A stretch of 64,000 bases of DNA from Silurus meridionalis (Eukaryota > Chordata > Actinopteri > Siluriformes > Siluridae). The notes beneath the pieces are model-generated. The model was not told the DNA's origin and did not search any database. It saw only the letters and a program-made list of their open reading frames with translations. The stretch covers positions 14,428,856-14,492,855 of the forward strand of contig NC_060884.1 in assembly GCF_014805685.1 (NCBI RefSeq). Direction: 5' to 3'. The number at the start of each line of letters is the position of its first letter. Within the stretch, counting starts at the first letter, position 1. Made by a program: the position numbers and the translations under genes. This document shows, in pieces, positions 24,305-36,949 of the stretch.

Positions 24305-26252
24305 GTCCCTTTCAATCTTGCAGATACCCTTTTACACAAATCACTCCTGATACTCTTCTCCACCCACTCCACCCTGCCTGCACTCTTTTTCTCACTTATC
24401 TGCGTCTGTGGTGCTCTTCCTCAGCATGAAACCATACTGTTGCTCACAGATGGTCACCTCTTCTCTCAGCCTGGCTTCCACTACTCTTTCCCATAACTTC
24501 ATGGTGTGACTGATTAACTTTATTCCCCTGTAGTTACTGCAGGTCTGCACATCTCCCTTATTCTTAAAAAAATGGTACCAGCACACTCCTTCTCAATTTC
24601 TCAGGCATCCTCTCACCTTCCAAAATTTTGTTGAACAATCTGGTTAAAAACTCCACTGCCATCTCTCCTAAACATCTCCATGCTTCTACTAGTATGCCAT
24701 CTAGTCCACGGTTCATCCTCTTAATCACTGCTTTTACTTTCTTTTTACTAATCCTATCCACTTCCTGCTTCACCATCTCCACATCATCCAACCCTCTCTC
24801 TTATTTTCCTCATTCATCAGCTGCACAAAATACTCCCTCCATTTTCTCAAGACACTCTTCTCACTAGTCAACACATTCCATCTCCATTATTTATTGCTCT
24901 AACTTGCAGCAACCTTCCCAGCTCGGTCCCTTTGCCTGGCCAATCAGTACAAATCCTTTCTCTTTCTTTAGTGTTCAACTTCTCATACATTTCCTCATAT
25001 ACCTTGCCACATCCCTCTTAACCTGCTGCCGCATCTCCTTGTACTCCTGCCTACTTTTCTCATCTCTTTGCCAATCCAAATTCTGTTTTGCCAACCTCTT
25101 TTTCCTTATGCTCTCATGTACTTCCCCATTCCACCACTATGTCTCTTTGTCTTCTATTCTATTTAGATGTCACACCAAGTATCTTCCTAGCTGTCTCCCT
25201 TATCACTTCTGCAGTAGTTGCCCAATCATCAAGCACCTCTTCATCACCACCAAGCCCCTGTCTGACCTCTTCCCTTAATCTCACACTACAGTCATCCTCC
25301 TTCAGTTTCCATCATCTAATTATTTTTCAGTCCTCGCTCTCCTCTTCTTCTTTTTTACCTCCAAAGCCATCCTACAGACCACCAGATGATGCTATCTAGC
25401 TACACTGTCCCCTGCCAACACCTTACAGTCTCTAATCTCCTTCAGGTTGCATCTCCTACATAGAACATTGTCCACCTGTGTGCACCTTCCTCTGCCCTTA
25501 TACGCCACCCTATGCTCCTTCTTCTTCTTAAAATAAGTATTTACCACCGCCATTTTCATCCTTTTAGCAAAATCTACCACCATCTGCCCTTCCACATTCC
25601 TTTTGCTAAGACCATACCTACCCATTACCTTCTCATCACCTCTGTTCCCTTTACCAACATGGCTATTGAAGTCTGTCCAAATCACCAATCATTCTTTCCT
25701 AGGTACACTCTCCAATACTTCATCTAACTCACTCCAGAATTGTACTTTCTCCTCCATCTCACAACCCACTTGTGGCGCATAAGCACTGGTGACTTTTATT
25801 ATCACCCCTTCAACTTCTAGCTCAACATTCATCACTCTCAGAAACTCTCTTAACCTCCACTACACTGTTCCCTTTTTCCATCCAAACCATGATAGAACAG
25901 TTTAAAGCTTTAAATGTTCCTGGCCTTACTCCCTTTCCACTTGGTTACCTGAGCACACAACATATCTACCTTTCACCTCTCCATCACATCAGCTACCTCT
26001 CTCTCCCTTTACCAGGCATAGTACCGACATTTAAAGTACCAACCCTAACCTCCACAGTCCAGCACAACTTCTCATTTTCCTGCTGTAGACAGGAAACTGT
26101 CTTAATCCTTTCCTTCTCATCATTTGGGTCAACAGTAGCCCAATTTCCACCGGTATCCTGTTGGCTAACAATACCTGTGGAGGTTGTTGGTAACCTGGTC
26201 CTCGACTGATCCGGTATGAAATTCTAATTCGTGACCCGCATATTTGACCCAA
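24305..26252 (-). mobile_element. RTE-like LINE copy A, internally deleted
   Basis: The minus strand encodes a non-LTR element. A 5' segment near 26252-26031 (SRKMRSCAGLWRLGLVL) leads into an AP-type endonuclease (25688-25392; DFNSHVG, CTQVDNVLCRRCNL), a linker, and the start of RT (24791-24392; VDRISKKKVKAVIKRM, CSNYRGIKLISHTMKLWERV, QQYGFM). After STTDA the sequence jumps to 3' terminal sequence. Comparison with copy B (29186-30462) shows that the RT core between the equivalents of about 29500 and 30070 is deleted. Many stops and frameshifts are present. Clade assignment (RTE-like) is from motif memory and not certain. Confidence 0.8.
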
Positions 26253-27486
26253 ATCTTTATTTAGACTTCAATACTTTACCATGAAACAATATGGTTATTC
26301 CAAAGACTAGTTAATTACATAGCATTTATAATGCCTCCCACTAGAAGTATTATGCTCTATCTAGTTTGTAAGGAAAGCTTAGAATGTGAAAGATACAATA
26401 CATTCACTGAGAGAGGACAAAAAGACCCTATCCTATTAAGATTAAACCAAAAATTCACAAAAGGTATACCTTAAAAGAAAAAAAAAAAAATAAAAAAGTG
26501 ATGACAAAATTCTCATACCTACCTCCCCAAACTCACCTTTCACATTCAAACTTTGTTTACCTTTCTTTGGTGAAGCATGGAGTTCAGTTACAGAGCTGTT
26601 GAGATGAAGCGAATAAAGAGGGGCATATCGATCATGGCTGCCCCTGCCTGCAGGACTAGTGAGCTGTAAACATCCAATGATGTCCTAGATAAGTGGCTTT
26701 TGACTGAACGGCATAGGTCATGAGGTGATCACTGTCCCACTATAAACACTTATACAACAAAAAATTATACTTAAATAAGTTATAAATAATAAATGATAAA
26801 TAATATTGCATTTAAAAAGTTCTATACGTGGGGCTGAATTTTCACCTGCTGATAATTTCCTTGAATCTTAGTAACACTGATTTATTTGGAGTTGTAGGTA
26901 ATCTGTGTAATCTAACCTATTTTTTTCAATAAGTAAGCTACAACAAATTAAATCCCAAAGTATGTTTATGTTTGTGTTACAGTTGATATTTTCCCCTTTT
27001 CTGCCTTTGCTTGACTCCAATCAATCCTTTAATGGAGATCTACCAAAACTAAGGCAACCCCTTTGTGTTCCTTTTCATGAAGCACTGTGTGATGCTGTGG
27101 CTTATAGAAAATTGAAATGCCCCACACTCCCGTCTCCCATTGCCACATGGACACTTTGATCATAACCCTCTCAACCTGTTGTCATTTAGTTTCCGTAACA
27201 TTTAGCTGCCTGCAACTAGACCCATCAGATGTCTTGTTGTCCACCCTCCCATTTATGCCTAAATGCTGAAGTGTGGGTGGATGCTCCTGACTGCGATACA
27301 CTTTCATTCCAACTCAAACCCCATAGAGAAAAAGGAGGGAAGGCATTTTGGCACAGCCCGCACAAAGAAAGCTGCAAATGGTTATTGGATGAAAAATTGT
27401 GCATAAATGAAGTGTGAGTCATTGTTTGGAATAGAATTGTTTTTAAAGTCATTCTAATCATGACCCAATACCAATCATCCCTCACA

Positions 27487-27487
27487 G

Positions 27488-27542
<55 letters not shown>
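27487..27542. repeat. (CA)n microsatellite
   Basis: About 27 CA units with one TA interruption near 27517. Confidence 0.95.
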
Positions 27543-27543
<1 letters not shown>

Positions 27544-28426
27544 TCGCACACTCACTCCGCTATTAATCACTATATTTGCACATTAAAAATTCATTTTTTT
27601 ACAGTCTATATATGTTTAGACCTTTGAAAGATGGCAGTTACAAATTACCTGCCAATTCATTATATTGTCTCCCTGAATGCAACAGGTTATTACAAATTGC
27701 ATCTTAATAAGTTTGATAATAAGATTAATAACTTAGGTGGTGAAATTAATTGATTATACCCAGTTCAAATTTTCATTAGCCATTGGGAAGCATTCAAATG
27801 TGGATCCTTCTATAATTGACTGTTATAATATTAACTGATATCAATATATTCCAATTCAGCCAAACTAATTTGTATTATCTACGTTGTACCTACTTAGGTT
27901 GCTGTGTAATACTGTATATTACATTAAAAATCTATTGTGTACTGTGTACAGTGCAACTAATACTGTGTATATTGATATTTGCCTGTGCAAAGAGGACTAC
28001 TTAAAATTGAAAATTCTGATTTCTACATCACCAAAAAACAATATAAGATGATTTGTATTTTTTTCTGTAATATGATGAAGCGCTTTAATGCCCTCTCACA
28101 TACTGCCAGTTGTACCTTGAACACTGCAGCCAAAGCAGTCTTTTGCAGCTTTTCACTGTGTTGAAGGCTCCTAAGCCAGTGTTGAGGCAAACCGTTACTT
28201 TGGTTTAATAAGATTATACATGCTTTAATCCTTTTATTTATTTTCTCAAGCTAATGCAATTTTGTGCCGGTGTGTATCGATCCTTAGGGCTGTGTGCTGC
28301 AGTGCCGTAATATGGTTCATTCAGCATGCTCTTATTGATTTACAAATTAAAATCTGCAATCCTTTGTTTGTTTGTTTTTTGAGTGAATTTTTCCCCCCAT
28401 TTCTACACCTCAGTGCTTATTCCATG

Positions 28427-28478
28427 ATCCATCCATCCATCCATCCATCCATCCATCCATCCATCCATCCATCCATCC
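28427..28478. repeat. (ATCC)n microsatellite
   Basis: Thirteen or so ATCC units, ending in diverged CCACCCACCC. Confidence 0.95.
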
Positions 28479-29185
28479 ACCCACCCATCATGCGCAGTAC
28501 AAATATATGTATATAAACATATGATTTTACCTAAATAACCAGTTTTAAATGAGTGCATGTCTGTTTTTTTCTTTTAAAGCCACCCCAGTTATGTGAAGTA
28601 GGTCGCAAGCCAAATAAACTTTGGGACTCTACTGCTTACTGAGGAGGAAAAATAATCCTATTCATGCATAAAATGAGCTTTTCTAGACTTCTACTCACTC
28701 TTTGATATCAGCACTATCTAAATGATCCAATTAACTACTTCTTAACCCATTTTCCCCTGAGGCAAACAAAACACTAACCCCTTGCTAATGGCAGTCATTA
28801 GGTTGACACTTTGATCTGATCTCTTGTGAGTAACACAATGTTCTTGGGTAATAGGAGTCTTGGCAAGCATGTACTTTAATTAATTCTTGTGTCTCACATA
28901 TATCAGGTCATCTTAAGCTAACAAGAACATTTCTTAAAATTGTTTGCATCCCTTAGTCTTGTCACTAAACCAAATCACCAAACATCTACATTAATCAATT
29001 TGTAGGGCCACTTTAAGGCTGTATCAAGCATTGCTGTTTAAAAAAGTTTTTCTGGTTGCAGCTTTCTGTTATGATATAATCCTTGTCATTACCATAATTA
29101 ATACTGATTTAAAATACCTCTTTGTGTAAGAGTCCCATGATTATAATTTTTTTAAAAGTGTGTGTAAAATAAACTTTGCTTGAAG

Positions 29186-30458
29186 TTGTTGTTGTTCTTC
29201 TTTTAGCTGCTCCCATTAAGGATCGCCTTAGCGGATCATCTGTCTCTTTACTACTCTGTGCTCCACAACTGCCCTGTTCAAACCAACTACCAGCAAGTCT
29301 TCCTTTAAAGCATCCATTAACCTCCCCTTTGGCCTTCCTCTTTTCCTTCTTCCTGGTGGCTCCATTCTCAGCATTCTCCTACCGATATACCCTAGTCCTA
29401 TACACTTTTCCATTCACTCTTGCAGATACCCTACTATCACAAATCATTCCTGCCACTCTTCTCCACCCAATCCACTCTGCTTGCACTCTTTTCTTCACTT
29501 CTCACACTCTCCATTACTTTGCACAGTTGATCCCAGGTACCTGAACTCCTCCACCTTCACCACCTCTTCTCCCTGCAACTCCACCACTCCACTGCCCTCC
29601 CTCTCATTCACACACATGTACTGTCTTACTCCTACTGACTTTTATTCCCCTTCTCGCCAGTATATACCTCCACCTCTTCAGATTCTTCTCAACCTGCTCA
29701 ATACTCTCACCACAAAATCACAATATCATCCCCAAACATCATAGTCCATGGAGACTCCTGTCTTACCTCGTCCGTCAACCTGTCCATCACCACTGCTAAC
29801 AGGAAAGGGCCATAGCCGATCCTTATTGCAGTCCAACCTCCACCTTTAACCAGTCTCTCCTTCCTACTGCACACTTCACTGCTGTCACACTGATATATGT
29901 CCTGCACCACCCTCAAATACTTCTCTGACACATTTGACCTTCTCATACAATACCACAACTCCTCTCTTGGCATCCTGTCATACACTTCCTCTAAATCCAC
30001 ATACACAATGAAACTCCTTCTGACCTTCTCTATACTTCTCCATCAACATTCTCAAAGCAAATAATGTGTCTGTGGTGCTCTTCCTCAGCATGAAACCATA
30101 CTGTTGCCCACAGAAGGTCGCCTCTTCACTCAGTCTGACTTCACTGCTCTTTCTCATAACTTCATGGTGTGACTGATCAACTTTATTCCCCTGTAGTTAC
30201 TGCATGTCTGCACATCTCCCTCATTCTTAAAAACCAGTACCAGCACACTCCATTCCTCAGGCATCCTCTCACCATCCAAAATCTTGTTAAACATTCTGGC
30301 TAAAAACTCCACTGCCATCTCTCCTAAACATCTCCATGCTTCTACTGGTATGCCATCTGGGCCAACTGACTTTCTACTCTTCATCCTCTTAATCACTGCT
30401 CTCACTTCCTCCTTACTAATCCTATTCACTTCCTGCTTTACCATCTCCACACCATCCA

Positions 30459-30462
<4 letters not shown>
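29186..30462 (-). mobile_element. RTE-like LINE copy B, 5'-truncated
   Basis: Same family and orientation as the copy at 24.3-26.3 kb. On the minus strand: RT start (30459-30154; VGPDGIPVEAWRCLGEMAVE, CSNYRGIKLISHTMKL), RT core (30006-29707; DLEEVYDRMPREELWYCMRR, MMFGDDIVI), and a 3' domain (29413-29228; GYIGRRMLRMEPPGRRKRGR). The active site FADD is FGDD here, with both aspartates kept. The 3' end is at about 29186, where the element ends in a short GTT/CTT trinucleotide tail, typical of RTE-type elements. The endonuclease is missing and the 5' end abuts a (TC)n tract. Frameshifts between blocks make it inactive. Confidence 0.82.

Positions 30463-30518
<56 letters not shown>
30463..30518. 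repeat. (TC)n microsatellite at LINE truncation point
   Basis: Twenty-eight uninterrupted TC units begin exactly where similarity to the RTE-like LINE stops. Confidence 0.97.
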
Positions 30519-30523
<5 letters not shown>

Positions 30524-31095
30524 CCTTATACAAGCTTGAAGCTATAATTTAATGCAAAAACATTTCCCCGTATAGCCATGTGAATGTCTTTATCTAACTA
30601 TTAAATGTGTTTCATTTTACAACAAGTTTTACTTACTTTATGTCAGTTTCACTTTTAAAATTTTTATATTTTAGGTACCAAGTGACACTCTTATAGCTCA
30701 GAATATCTTGAGTGTTTTATACAAACTATAAAGTATGACAAAGAAAATTATAAACTCGCAGGCATGTATTAATATCTGGTAAGACAGTGTTACAGTGACA
30801 TGGCTAAATTTTAAAAGAAAATTTATGAAAGAAAATTCCAAATCTGGTAAATGAATAAATAAGAAACTCACAGCCAACTTACTTCTAGCTTTCAAATGAT
30901 AAAAGTAAATAAATCATACACATAAAGAATATGAGGAGCATTCCACTGTGAGTAAAATTAAAAGCAATCTCTGTAACATGCAGTTGATGTCTATAAGCAG
31001 CTAAAATAATAAAAATGGAACACCATTAGATAATTTGCACATGCTTGGTCACTTGGAAGTCCTGTGAAAAAAAATCCTGTGTGCATTTGTGTATC
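30519..31095. other. AT-rich non-coding stretch
   Basis: Nothing recognisable was seen between the (TC)n tract and the MITE at 31104. Confidence 0.5.
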
Positions 31096-31103
31096 ATGAA
31101 AAA

Positions 31104-31274
31104 CAGTGCTCGAATTGAGTCAAGTCTTATGGGGGTCCCCAGTTGTGTAATTCATATATTTTTTACTAAAATAATCTTGGGGACCCCCCTAAGTCTATTT
31201 TTTACTTTTCAATGGGGTCCCTTATGCCTTTGCAGATCCTGGATCTCCCCAGCCCCTCCTCAATTTAAGCACTT
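31104..31274. mobile_element. Probable hAT-like MITE
   Basis: The left end CAGTGCTCGAATTGAG pairs with the right end CTCAATTTAAGCACTT (13 of 16 positions complementary). Flanks ATGAAAAA (31096-31103) and ATGAAAGA (31275-31282) match at 7 of 8 positions, consistent with an 8-bp hAT-type duplication. It is 171 bp with no coding capacity. Confidence 0.65.
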
Positions 31275-31282
31275 ATGAAAGA

Positions 31283-31927
31283 TACAAAACTCAAACAATG
31301 AATTATCTCATCAAAATACTATAGTGAACAGTTGATGTTTCCTTGCAGAATATTCAACCATATGACTATTTTATAGATTGTGTGCTTCAGTCTTATTTGG
31401 CGGATAATACAATATTGCAATATTATGTATATTGTTTGTCTCCGTGTCAAACCAAATGGTCTAAACATGTATACCAATTGTTATACATTAAAATTTCAAT
31501 AAATTTAGGGGCAACTTAGAGTCACCATTTCATGTACTGGCATGTTTATTAGAGGTGGGAAGAGAAAAGGAGGAGCTTGTAGACTAAACCATGTATTGAA
31601 AATGTAACAAATCATATAGTTTTTTATTTACTGTGGTAGATGAGACATAACTTGACTCAAATTAAACTTAACACAGAAGCACAGTGACTGCTAAATATTG
31701 GATATGGAGAAAGCGTCCCAATCTTTTTATTCTGTATTCAGCAAGACTCATCTTTCAGTGAATATGCGTCATATCTGGATTGAATATTTTATGGGAGACA
31801 TCATAAATAGACTATTACCTCAGTCAACATTATTTATTAGTCTGTGACTAATGATAATTTGAGATGTCTGTACTGCAATAGGACAAATCAGGTAAACATT
31901 ATTGGGGTTTTTTTTCTACAGTAGTAG

Positions 31928-31972
<45 letters not shown>

Positions 31973-33340
31973 CACTCACATGCACACAAATTAACAAACT
32001 AACTATTTGCACAAAATTGCTGTTTTGCACAAATGACTGCTCATTTCTGCAGTGTAACTGTGTCTATCTTCTCACTGTCTTTGTTTTGCACTAAATGGAC
32101 TCACATGCACTTTTAAAGTGTCCTTGTTAGTTTTTTGTTAATTTGTTGTTGTCTTATGTAGCAAATTGTTATTGTGAGAACATTTTGTTTTCCTGTATAC
32201 TGTACTGTATACTGAAAGGTAAAACACAATGTGGAACACAATGCAATCCTGTCTGATGGAAAAAGAACAAAAAACTAAATGAGCCGTATATGCATAATAC
32301 ACTATGGTGTTTTTTTCAAGGTATGGTTGTTGCATGTGTTGTCTTTTTATTAGTTTTATTAAGACTGTATGGCTTTACACTAATCAAATAATTTTATATG
32401 CAGGATCATAATCCGTTTTATCTAAGGCATTCCTAGTAAAATTCTATCCCAACAGCTCTACATTTGATTCATGCAATTTTCATTTACATGCACATAAAAC
32501 TAGGTTGACAGCAAGGATAGAAACTGTCACATTTTCAAACCTACATCCTATGTTAAAACCTAGGTTTGCCTCCCCGCCCAATTGCTTATTTTAATACAAG
32601 CTGCAATATGCTGCAATAAGTCTCACTGTCAAGTGATCTTGTCAGCTTATTCAAACATATAACTTTTATTTGTCGAAAAACATTAGTTTCTACACTGCTG
32701 TGAGATAATGATTGAGTCTGGTTGCTGAAAAATTTAGGCAGGGATAATAATCTGGCCTCTCATTGAGCAAATGAGAAATTCAATTTTAAGGGAAAAATTA
32801 TAATCTAAATGAAATGCATAAAGGCAGAAAAAACAAAAGCATGCTTAGAATTGGTAAAGCTGATAATAGAGACAGCATGCCGGAAAATAAGACAATATTT
32901 ATAATCAACAAAATAATTCAAAATGACAGAGAAGTGATGAACTAAGTCATGCTAAGTCACAAAGTAAATGGTCTTTATTTATCTATCCCATTGAGACCTC
33001 TTTGCAAGGACACTATTGTTGCATTTCCATTAAACAGAAGACAGGCATTTGTGTGGAAAGACAAAAGTTGATTGATTGCCTAGTGATTTTTTCTGTCATT
33101 ATTCTGCAAGTATTTTACACAATATACTGGGTAACCTTCAGTTGACTACACCCAACAATAAAACCCTTGTCACTTCAGACAGAATTAATGAAGTGCTTGT
33201 AGATGGAAAGAACCCTTTCCTAATACCATTGCCAAAGAAGCCTGTGTCTGCAATTGTAGATGAAATGATGTTTATATGATATATATACATACACACACAG
33301 TATCTCACAAAACATTTCAGCAACCGTTTTATTATTTGTT
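31283..33340. other. AT-rich non-coding stretch
   Basis: It contains a (CA)n tract at 31930-31970 and nothing else I can identify. No exon-like open frame has recognisable motifs. Confidence 0.5.
31930..31970. repeat. (CA)n microsatellite
   Basis: About 20 uninterrupted CA units. Confidence 0.97.
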
Positions 33341-33391
33341 TGTACGTCTCTCTGGACAAGGGTGTCTGCTAAATGCTGCAAATGTAAATGT
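33341..33391 (+). repeat. SINE/LINE-tail-like module
   Basis: Contains CTCTGGACAAGGGTGTCTGC followed by TAAATG-type short repeats. A near copy is at 60112-60163 (CTCTGGACAATGGCGTCTGC), so this is a dispersed retroposon 3' module. No promoter boxes were seen upstream of it. Confidence 0.55.
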
Positions 33392-33423
33392 ATTATATCT
33401 TCTCAAGGGACAAAACGACTCTG

Positions 33424-34820
33424 TTACATATGTAATCTTAGGTCCCTGAGGTCCCTGAGGGAATAATGTGTGTAATCAGTCAAAAAATGGACGCTGGCCA
33501 TCACCGGCAGGGTGACGTCACGACCAGGAAGTATAAAACACACATGAAGCGTGGCGAGCACCAGCTTCTGTAAGGGAGAAGGAAGCGCTGCAGGGATGCT
33601 GGCAGTGTGGCTTAGAGATGCAGCTTCTCATTCCCTCAGGGAACTAGGGTTACATACGTAACCAAGAGACGTTTCCTTTTAGGAACTCAAGCTGCATTGA
33701 AACGCTTTGGGAACAAGCGTCAAATCACGAATGACCAGTTCCTGAATAGTGTGTATAAGCACAGCTAGGTCAAAGGACAGAGGGGCCAGGAATGGCACTG
33801 CGGTCCAGGTTGTAGAACCGAAAGAAGATCAGCAGGGTGGATCAGCCCACAGCGTTGCAAATGTCTTGGAAGGGTATTCGAGGGGACTAAGCCTTTGAGG
33901 CAGCCACACACAGGGTGGAGTGAGCTCTGACTTCAAATGGAGCCGGGAGTCCAGAGAGCTCATTTGATAATGCGATAGCATCAATTATCCATCTGCTTAG
34001 TGTCTGCTTGTTGGCAGGGAGGCCTCTCCTCGAAGGGCCATCTTGTTGAAAATGATAGTCCTCTGATCTGTCACTTCCTGGGGACCCAGAGTGCGGTGCA
34101 GGATGACGGGGAGTGCATGACACGTTTTTGTGCCTCCTGATGAGAGGTGCTCATTTGATCCTGGGGCTGCGCCCGCTGAGCTTCGTCCGAAGCACCCTCA
34201 CATTCAGCTCCTGCAGCATGCAGCCTGATATGCCTGCAACACCACCATAGTGTGCAGGAAAGCAGCGGCTTGACCGGCTGAGGCATTTGCCTTCCCCACA
34301 AGCTGACGTATTACAAAGGGTTCCATACCCCTGTTCTTTCAGCCCCATGATGTATAAGTATAATTTCGATTTGGGGCTAAAGGGGCAGGCCGAAAAAGGA
34401 TTCGCCCAGGACCTCAAAACCTCAGTGTGCAGGTTGGGAAAGAAAGGGAGACCCCAACGTGGAGGTTGCGACACTGGTGTCAGAAAACACTCGTCCAGCT
34501 TGCCGGATGTAGGGACTTTCTGCTTATGAGCCGGCCAAGCTATGTCGAGCTTGGCAACAGCGCAGAGTCCAGCACTCCACCCCATCCCACCCCCCCCAGA
34601 GGAAGAGAGGTGGAGCTGCGTGCCCTCATCATAGGGGGAAGAAACTGGTGAAAGGTGTGCTTCCAAAGCCTGCGAGTGAGAGCTAGACCAAGCAGGTGAG
34701 GTCGGAGATAGGGACAAGCCAGTCTCGAAAACCCTCTGCAAAGTCTATCTGCAACCCCCAAGAACTGCCACACCGAGAGCGGGGCCAGAACCGCGAGGAC
34801 CCTCTGTGCTAATGCCAAGT
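33424..34820 (-). mobile_element. DIRS1-like fragment: gag joined to recombinase tail and terminal repeat
   Basis: In minus-strand order: gag (about 34820-34080; DECFLTPVSQPPRWGLPFFP, DLHTEVLRSW, then SACGEGKCLSRSS), an abrupt join near 34080 to the tyrosine-recombinase C-terminus (34080-33760; GLPANKQTLSRWIIDAIA, SGLPAPFEVRAHSTLCVAAS), and the terminal repeat (about 33720-33424). RT, RNase H and the recombinase N-terminus are deleted. The recombinase HxxR box reads HSTL, so the catalytic arginine is absent. The 5' inverted repeat is missing. Confidence 0.85.
33513..33538 (+). promoter_or_regulatory. CRE plus TATA module in DIRS terminal repeat
   Basis: TGACGTCA (33513-33520) and TATAAAA (33532-33538) are separated by 11 bp. 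The layout matches the copies at 2173 and 51607 and points into the element. Function is inferred from motifs. Confidence 0.5.
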
Positions 34821-35640
34821 TACAGAATCATCAATTGCAGTAGCTAATATATTTGGCGAAGTAGCATGTTGGATTCTAAATAATGGTAAATTTTTTTAAC
34901 TTGTTTGAGATTGAATGATGTTTTCAAGCTGAGTAGCATAGTTGATTTAAATTTAAAAAAAAGGAACAAAGAAACGCTTGAGGTAAAGGATATCTGTTCA
35001 CATGTGTAACTGATATATACAAATATTTTAATATGATTTTACAATAACCTCAGAGTTAAAATGACATTTGTTTTTTCTTTCTAAAAAATGCTTTATTTGA
35101 AAGAAATAATAGTGAATTGTTTTAGGCTGATTAGAACTATTATTTATTATAGAAGAACTTGAAAATAGGAGTGTGCTGCCATGCATTTTTTTTCCAATTA
35201 GATGAGTTTCTTGGTCCTGAAATAGAAAGCAAGCCAAAAGTACCAAATGAAAACTGGTATCTATTGTAATGATGCATTTTCAAAATTGCGGGTGACCCTG
35301 ACCATGGACTTTTGCACCTCATTAAATGCAAATGGAACAGCTTGTCTGATTCTTCCACTCCATTTATGCTTCTAATTTTGCACAAAAAATGGCAAAAAAT
35401 CTTTGAACTGCATATAATTATGACTGCTTTCTGCTGTGAAATAGTAAGAGATGTCATTGAAAGGGAGTGGCAGTTGACATACAAGTCAATCTTTTTTTCT
35501 TTAGATGCAAAGAAGTGGCTACACCCATATGTGGACTAAATTGCTGAAACAAAATTGGAGGCTTACAATTTTCAAGAATATGTTATGTATGTATGCATGT
35601 ATGTATGTATGTATGTTATAGCATTAAGATTCCCATTCAC
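34821..35640. other. AT-rich non-coding stretch with (TGTA)n
   Basis: Nothing is recognised apart from a short (TGTA)n tract at about 35585-35615. Confidence 0.45.
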
Positions 35641-35644
35641 TTGA

Positions 35645-36010
35645 ATTAGGTGATCCAGCTTTAATATTTTTTGGCATGAAAATGCCCCTATGCACAAAGA
35701 GGGGTCTATAAAGATGTGATTTATAAAGTGTGGAAAAACCTAAACCCCTATTGAACATTTCTATTAAAAAAAAAACCTTTATACAACTTCAGAGCACTTG
35801 TGGGAGAATAGGCAAGACATCCCCACAGCCATGACCACATTCTAGTAAAAAGCCTTACTAAAGTACAGGAGATTATTAAAATAGCAAAGTGGGGGGGCTA
35901 AATCTGAAATGCAATGTTCAGCAAGCACAAATAGCTACAATTGGGCAGGTGTCTATATACATTTACCAGTATAGTACATATTGACTAAAGTCTTTATAAT
36001 TTATAACGTT
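35645..36010 (+). mobile_element. Degraded Tc1-like transposon 3' part (first relic)
   Basis: The plus strand preserves a Tc1-like transposase tail (nucleotide match over GGCATGAAAATGCCCCTATG, AACCCCTATTGAACA and CCCCACAGCCATGACCACAT). It ends in the terminal-repeat motif GGCAGGTGTCTATATACATT near 35945-35965. No intact frame survives. This belongs to a different Tc1 subfamily from the elements at 6.8 and 11.8 kb, as judged from remembered fish consensus sequences. Confidence 0.55.
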
Positions 36011-36034
36011 CTAAAAATACTTTAAAGTATGTGA

Positions 36035-36540
36035 AACATATTGACGAAATTATTGGGACACCTGAATTTTCCAGCCAATTGAGGTGCTTTCTGAATTTTC
36101 CACAAAGTTGAGGTATACAATTGTATATGATGTGGTTTTAGAAGCATTAATTTTTCCTTCCACTGGAACTATGATATCCAAACCTGTTTCAAAGTGCTCC
36201 TATGTACAAATTAAGTTTCATGAAGATATACTGTAATTTACATGGGTTGGATTACAGGGGGTATTTAGCTCTGACCCCATACCTCACACCTTTGGAATGA
36301 ATTGGAAGACTGACTGTACCCCAGGACTCTTCACCTAACATCAATACTTGACTTTACTAAAGACGTTGTGGCTGAATGAGCACAAATCTCCACAGTTACA
36401 CTTTAAAATATAGTGGAGCATCTTCTCAGAAAAGTACAGGCAAATATGCACTAATCGTGGAAAAGGATTTCAAAATGCACATATTGACCTTATGACTACA
36501 GTAGGTGTCTACAAAGTTTTGTTAATATATTGTATCTCTG
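36035..36540 (+). mobile_element. Internally deleted Tc1-like relic (second relic)
   Basis: The left end carries ATTATTGGGACACCTGAATT (about 36048). The right half retains the transposase C-terminal region (CACCTTTGGAATGAATTGGA, GTGGCTGAATGAGCACAAAT) and a right end with GTAGGTGTCTACAAAGTTTT. The central transposase is deleted. It lies directly behind the first relic in the same orientation, so the pair may be a tandem or nested arrangement. Confidence 0.55.
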
Positions 36541-36949
36541 CTCTGTAAAGCGCAATATGATTTTTGGTTAACAGACTGCAATTCCAACATATTAAAAAAA
36601 ATGCTGCATGTCTCAACGACAAATAATTTTCTGTTCACTGTTCGGCAATCAATGTAGCATGTCGTATGTTCTTATTATGAAACCACATAATTCTAAACCA
36701 ATCGCACTCACACTCTCTTTAAAAGGACTGCTGTGCTCATTCTGCTTTTATGCAAACAGGCCAACAAATAAAGGTCATTAACAGTTTCATTAAATGCTTA
36801 AACATCAGAATGGGAAAATGTCATCTCAGTGAATATCATATGGCCTGTCTGGCTGAAAAAACACACTTTGATTGAATGTTGATGTTCCTTAAGTTAGTGG
36901 AATCATGCACCTGACAAAGAGGTCACAGTTTAAGAGGCTCCAGAATGTC

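Larger units (their letters stand above)
26253..29185. other. AT-rich non-coding stretch with microsatellites
   Basis: No gene is supported. It holds a (CA)n tract (27487-27542) and an (ATCC)n tract (28427-28478). Short open frames over these are translation artefacts of the repeats. Confidence 0.5.

Noticed and set aside
24896..25390. Plus-strand open frames of 100-124 codons within the LINE
   Set aside because: They are antisense shadows of the minus-strand LINE linker region.
34540..34818. 92-codon minus-strand open frame
   Set aside because: It overlaps the DIRS gag in another frame and is a shadow of it.
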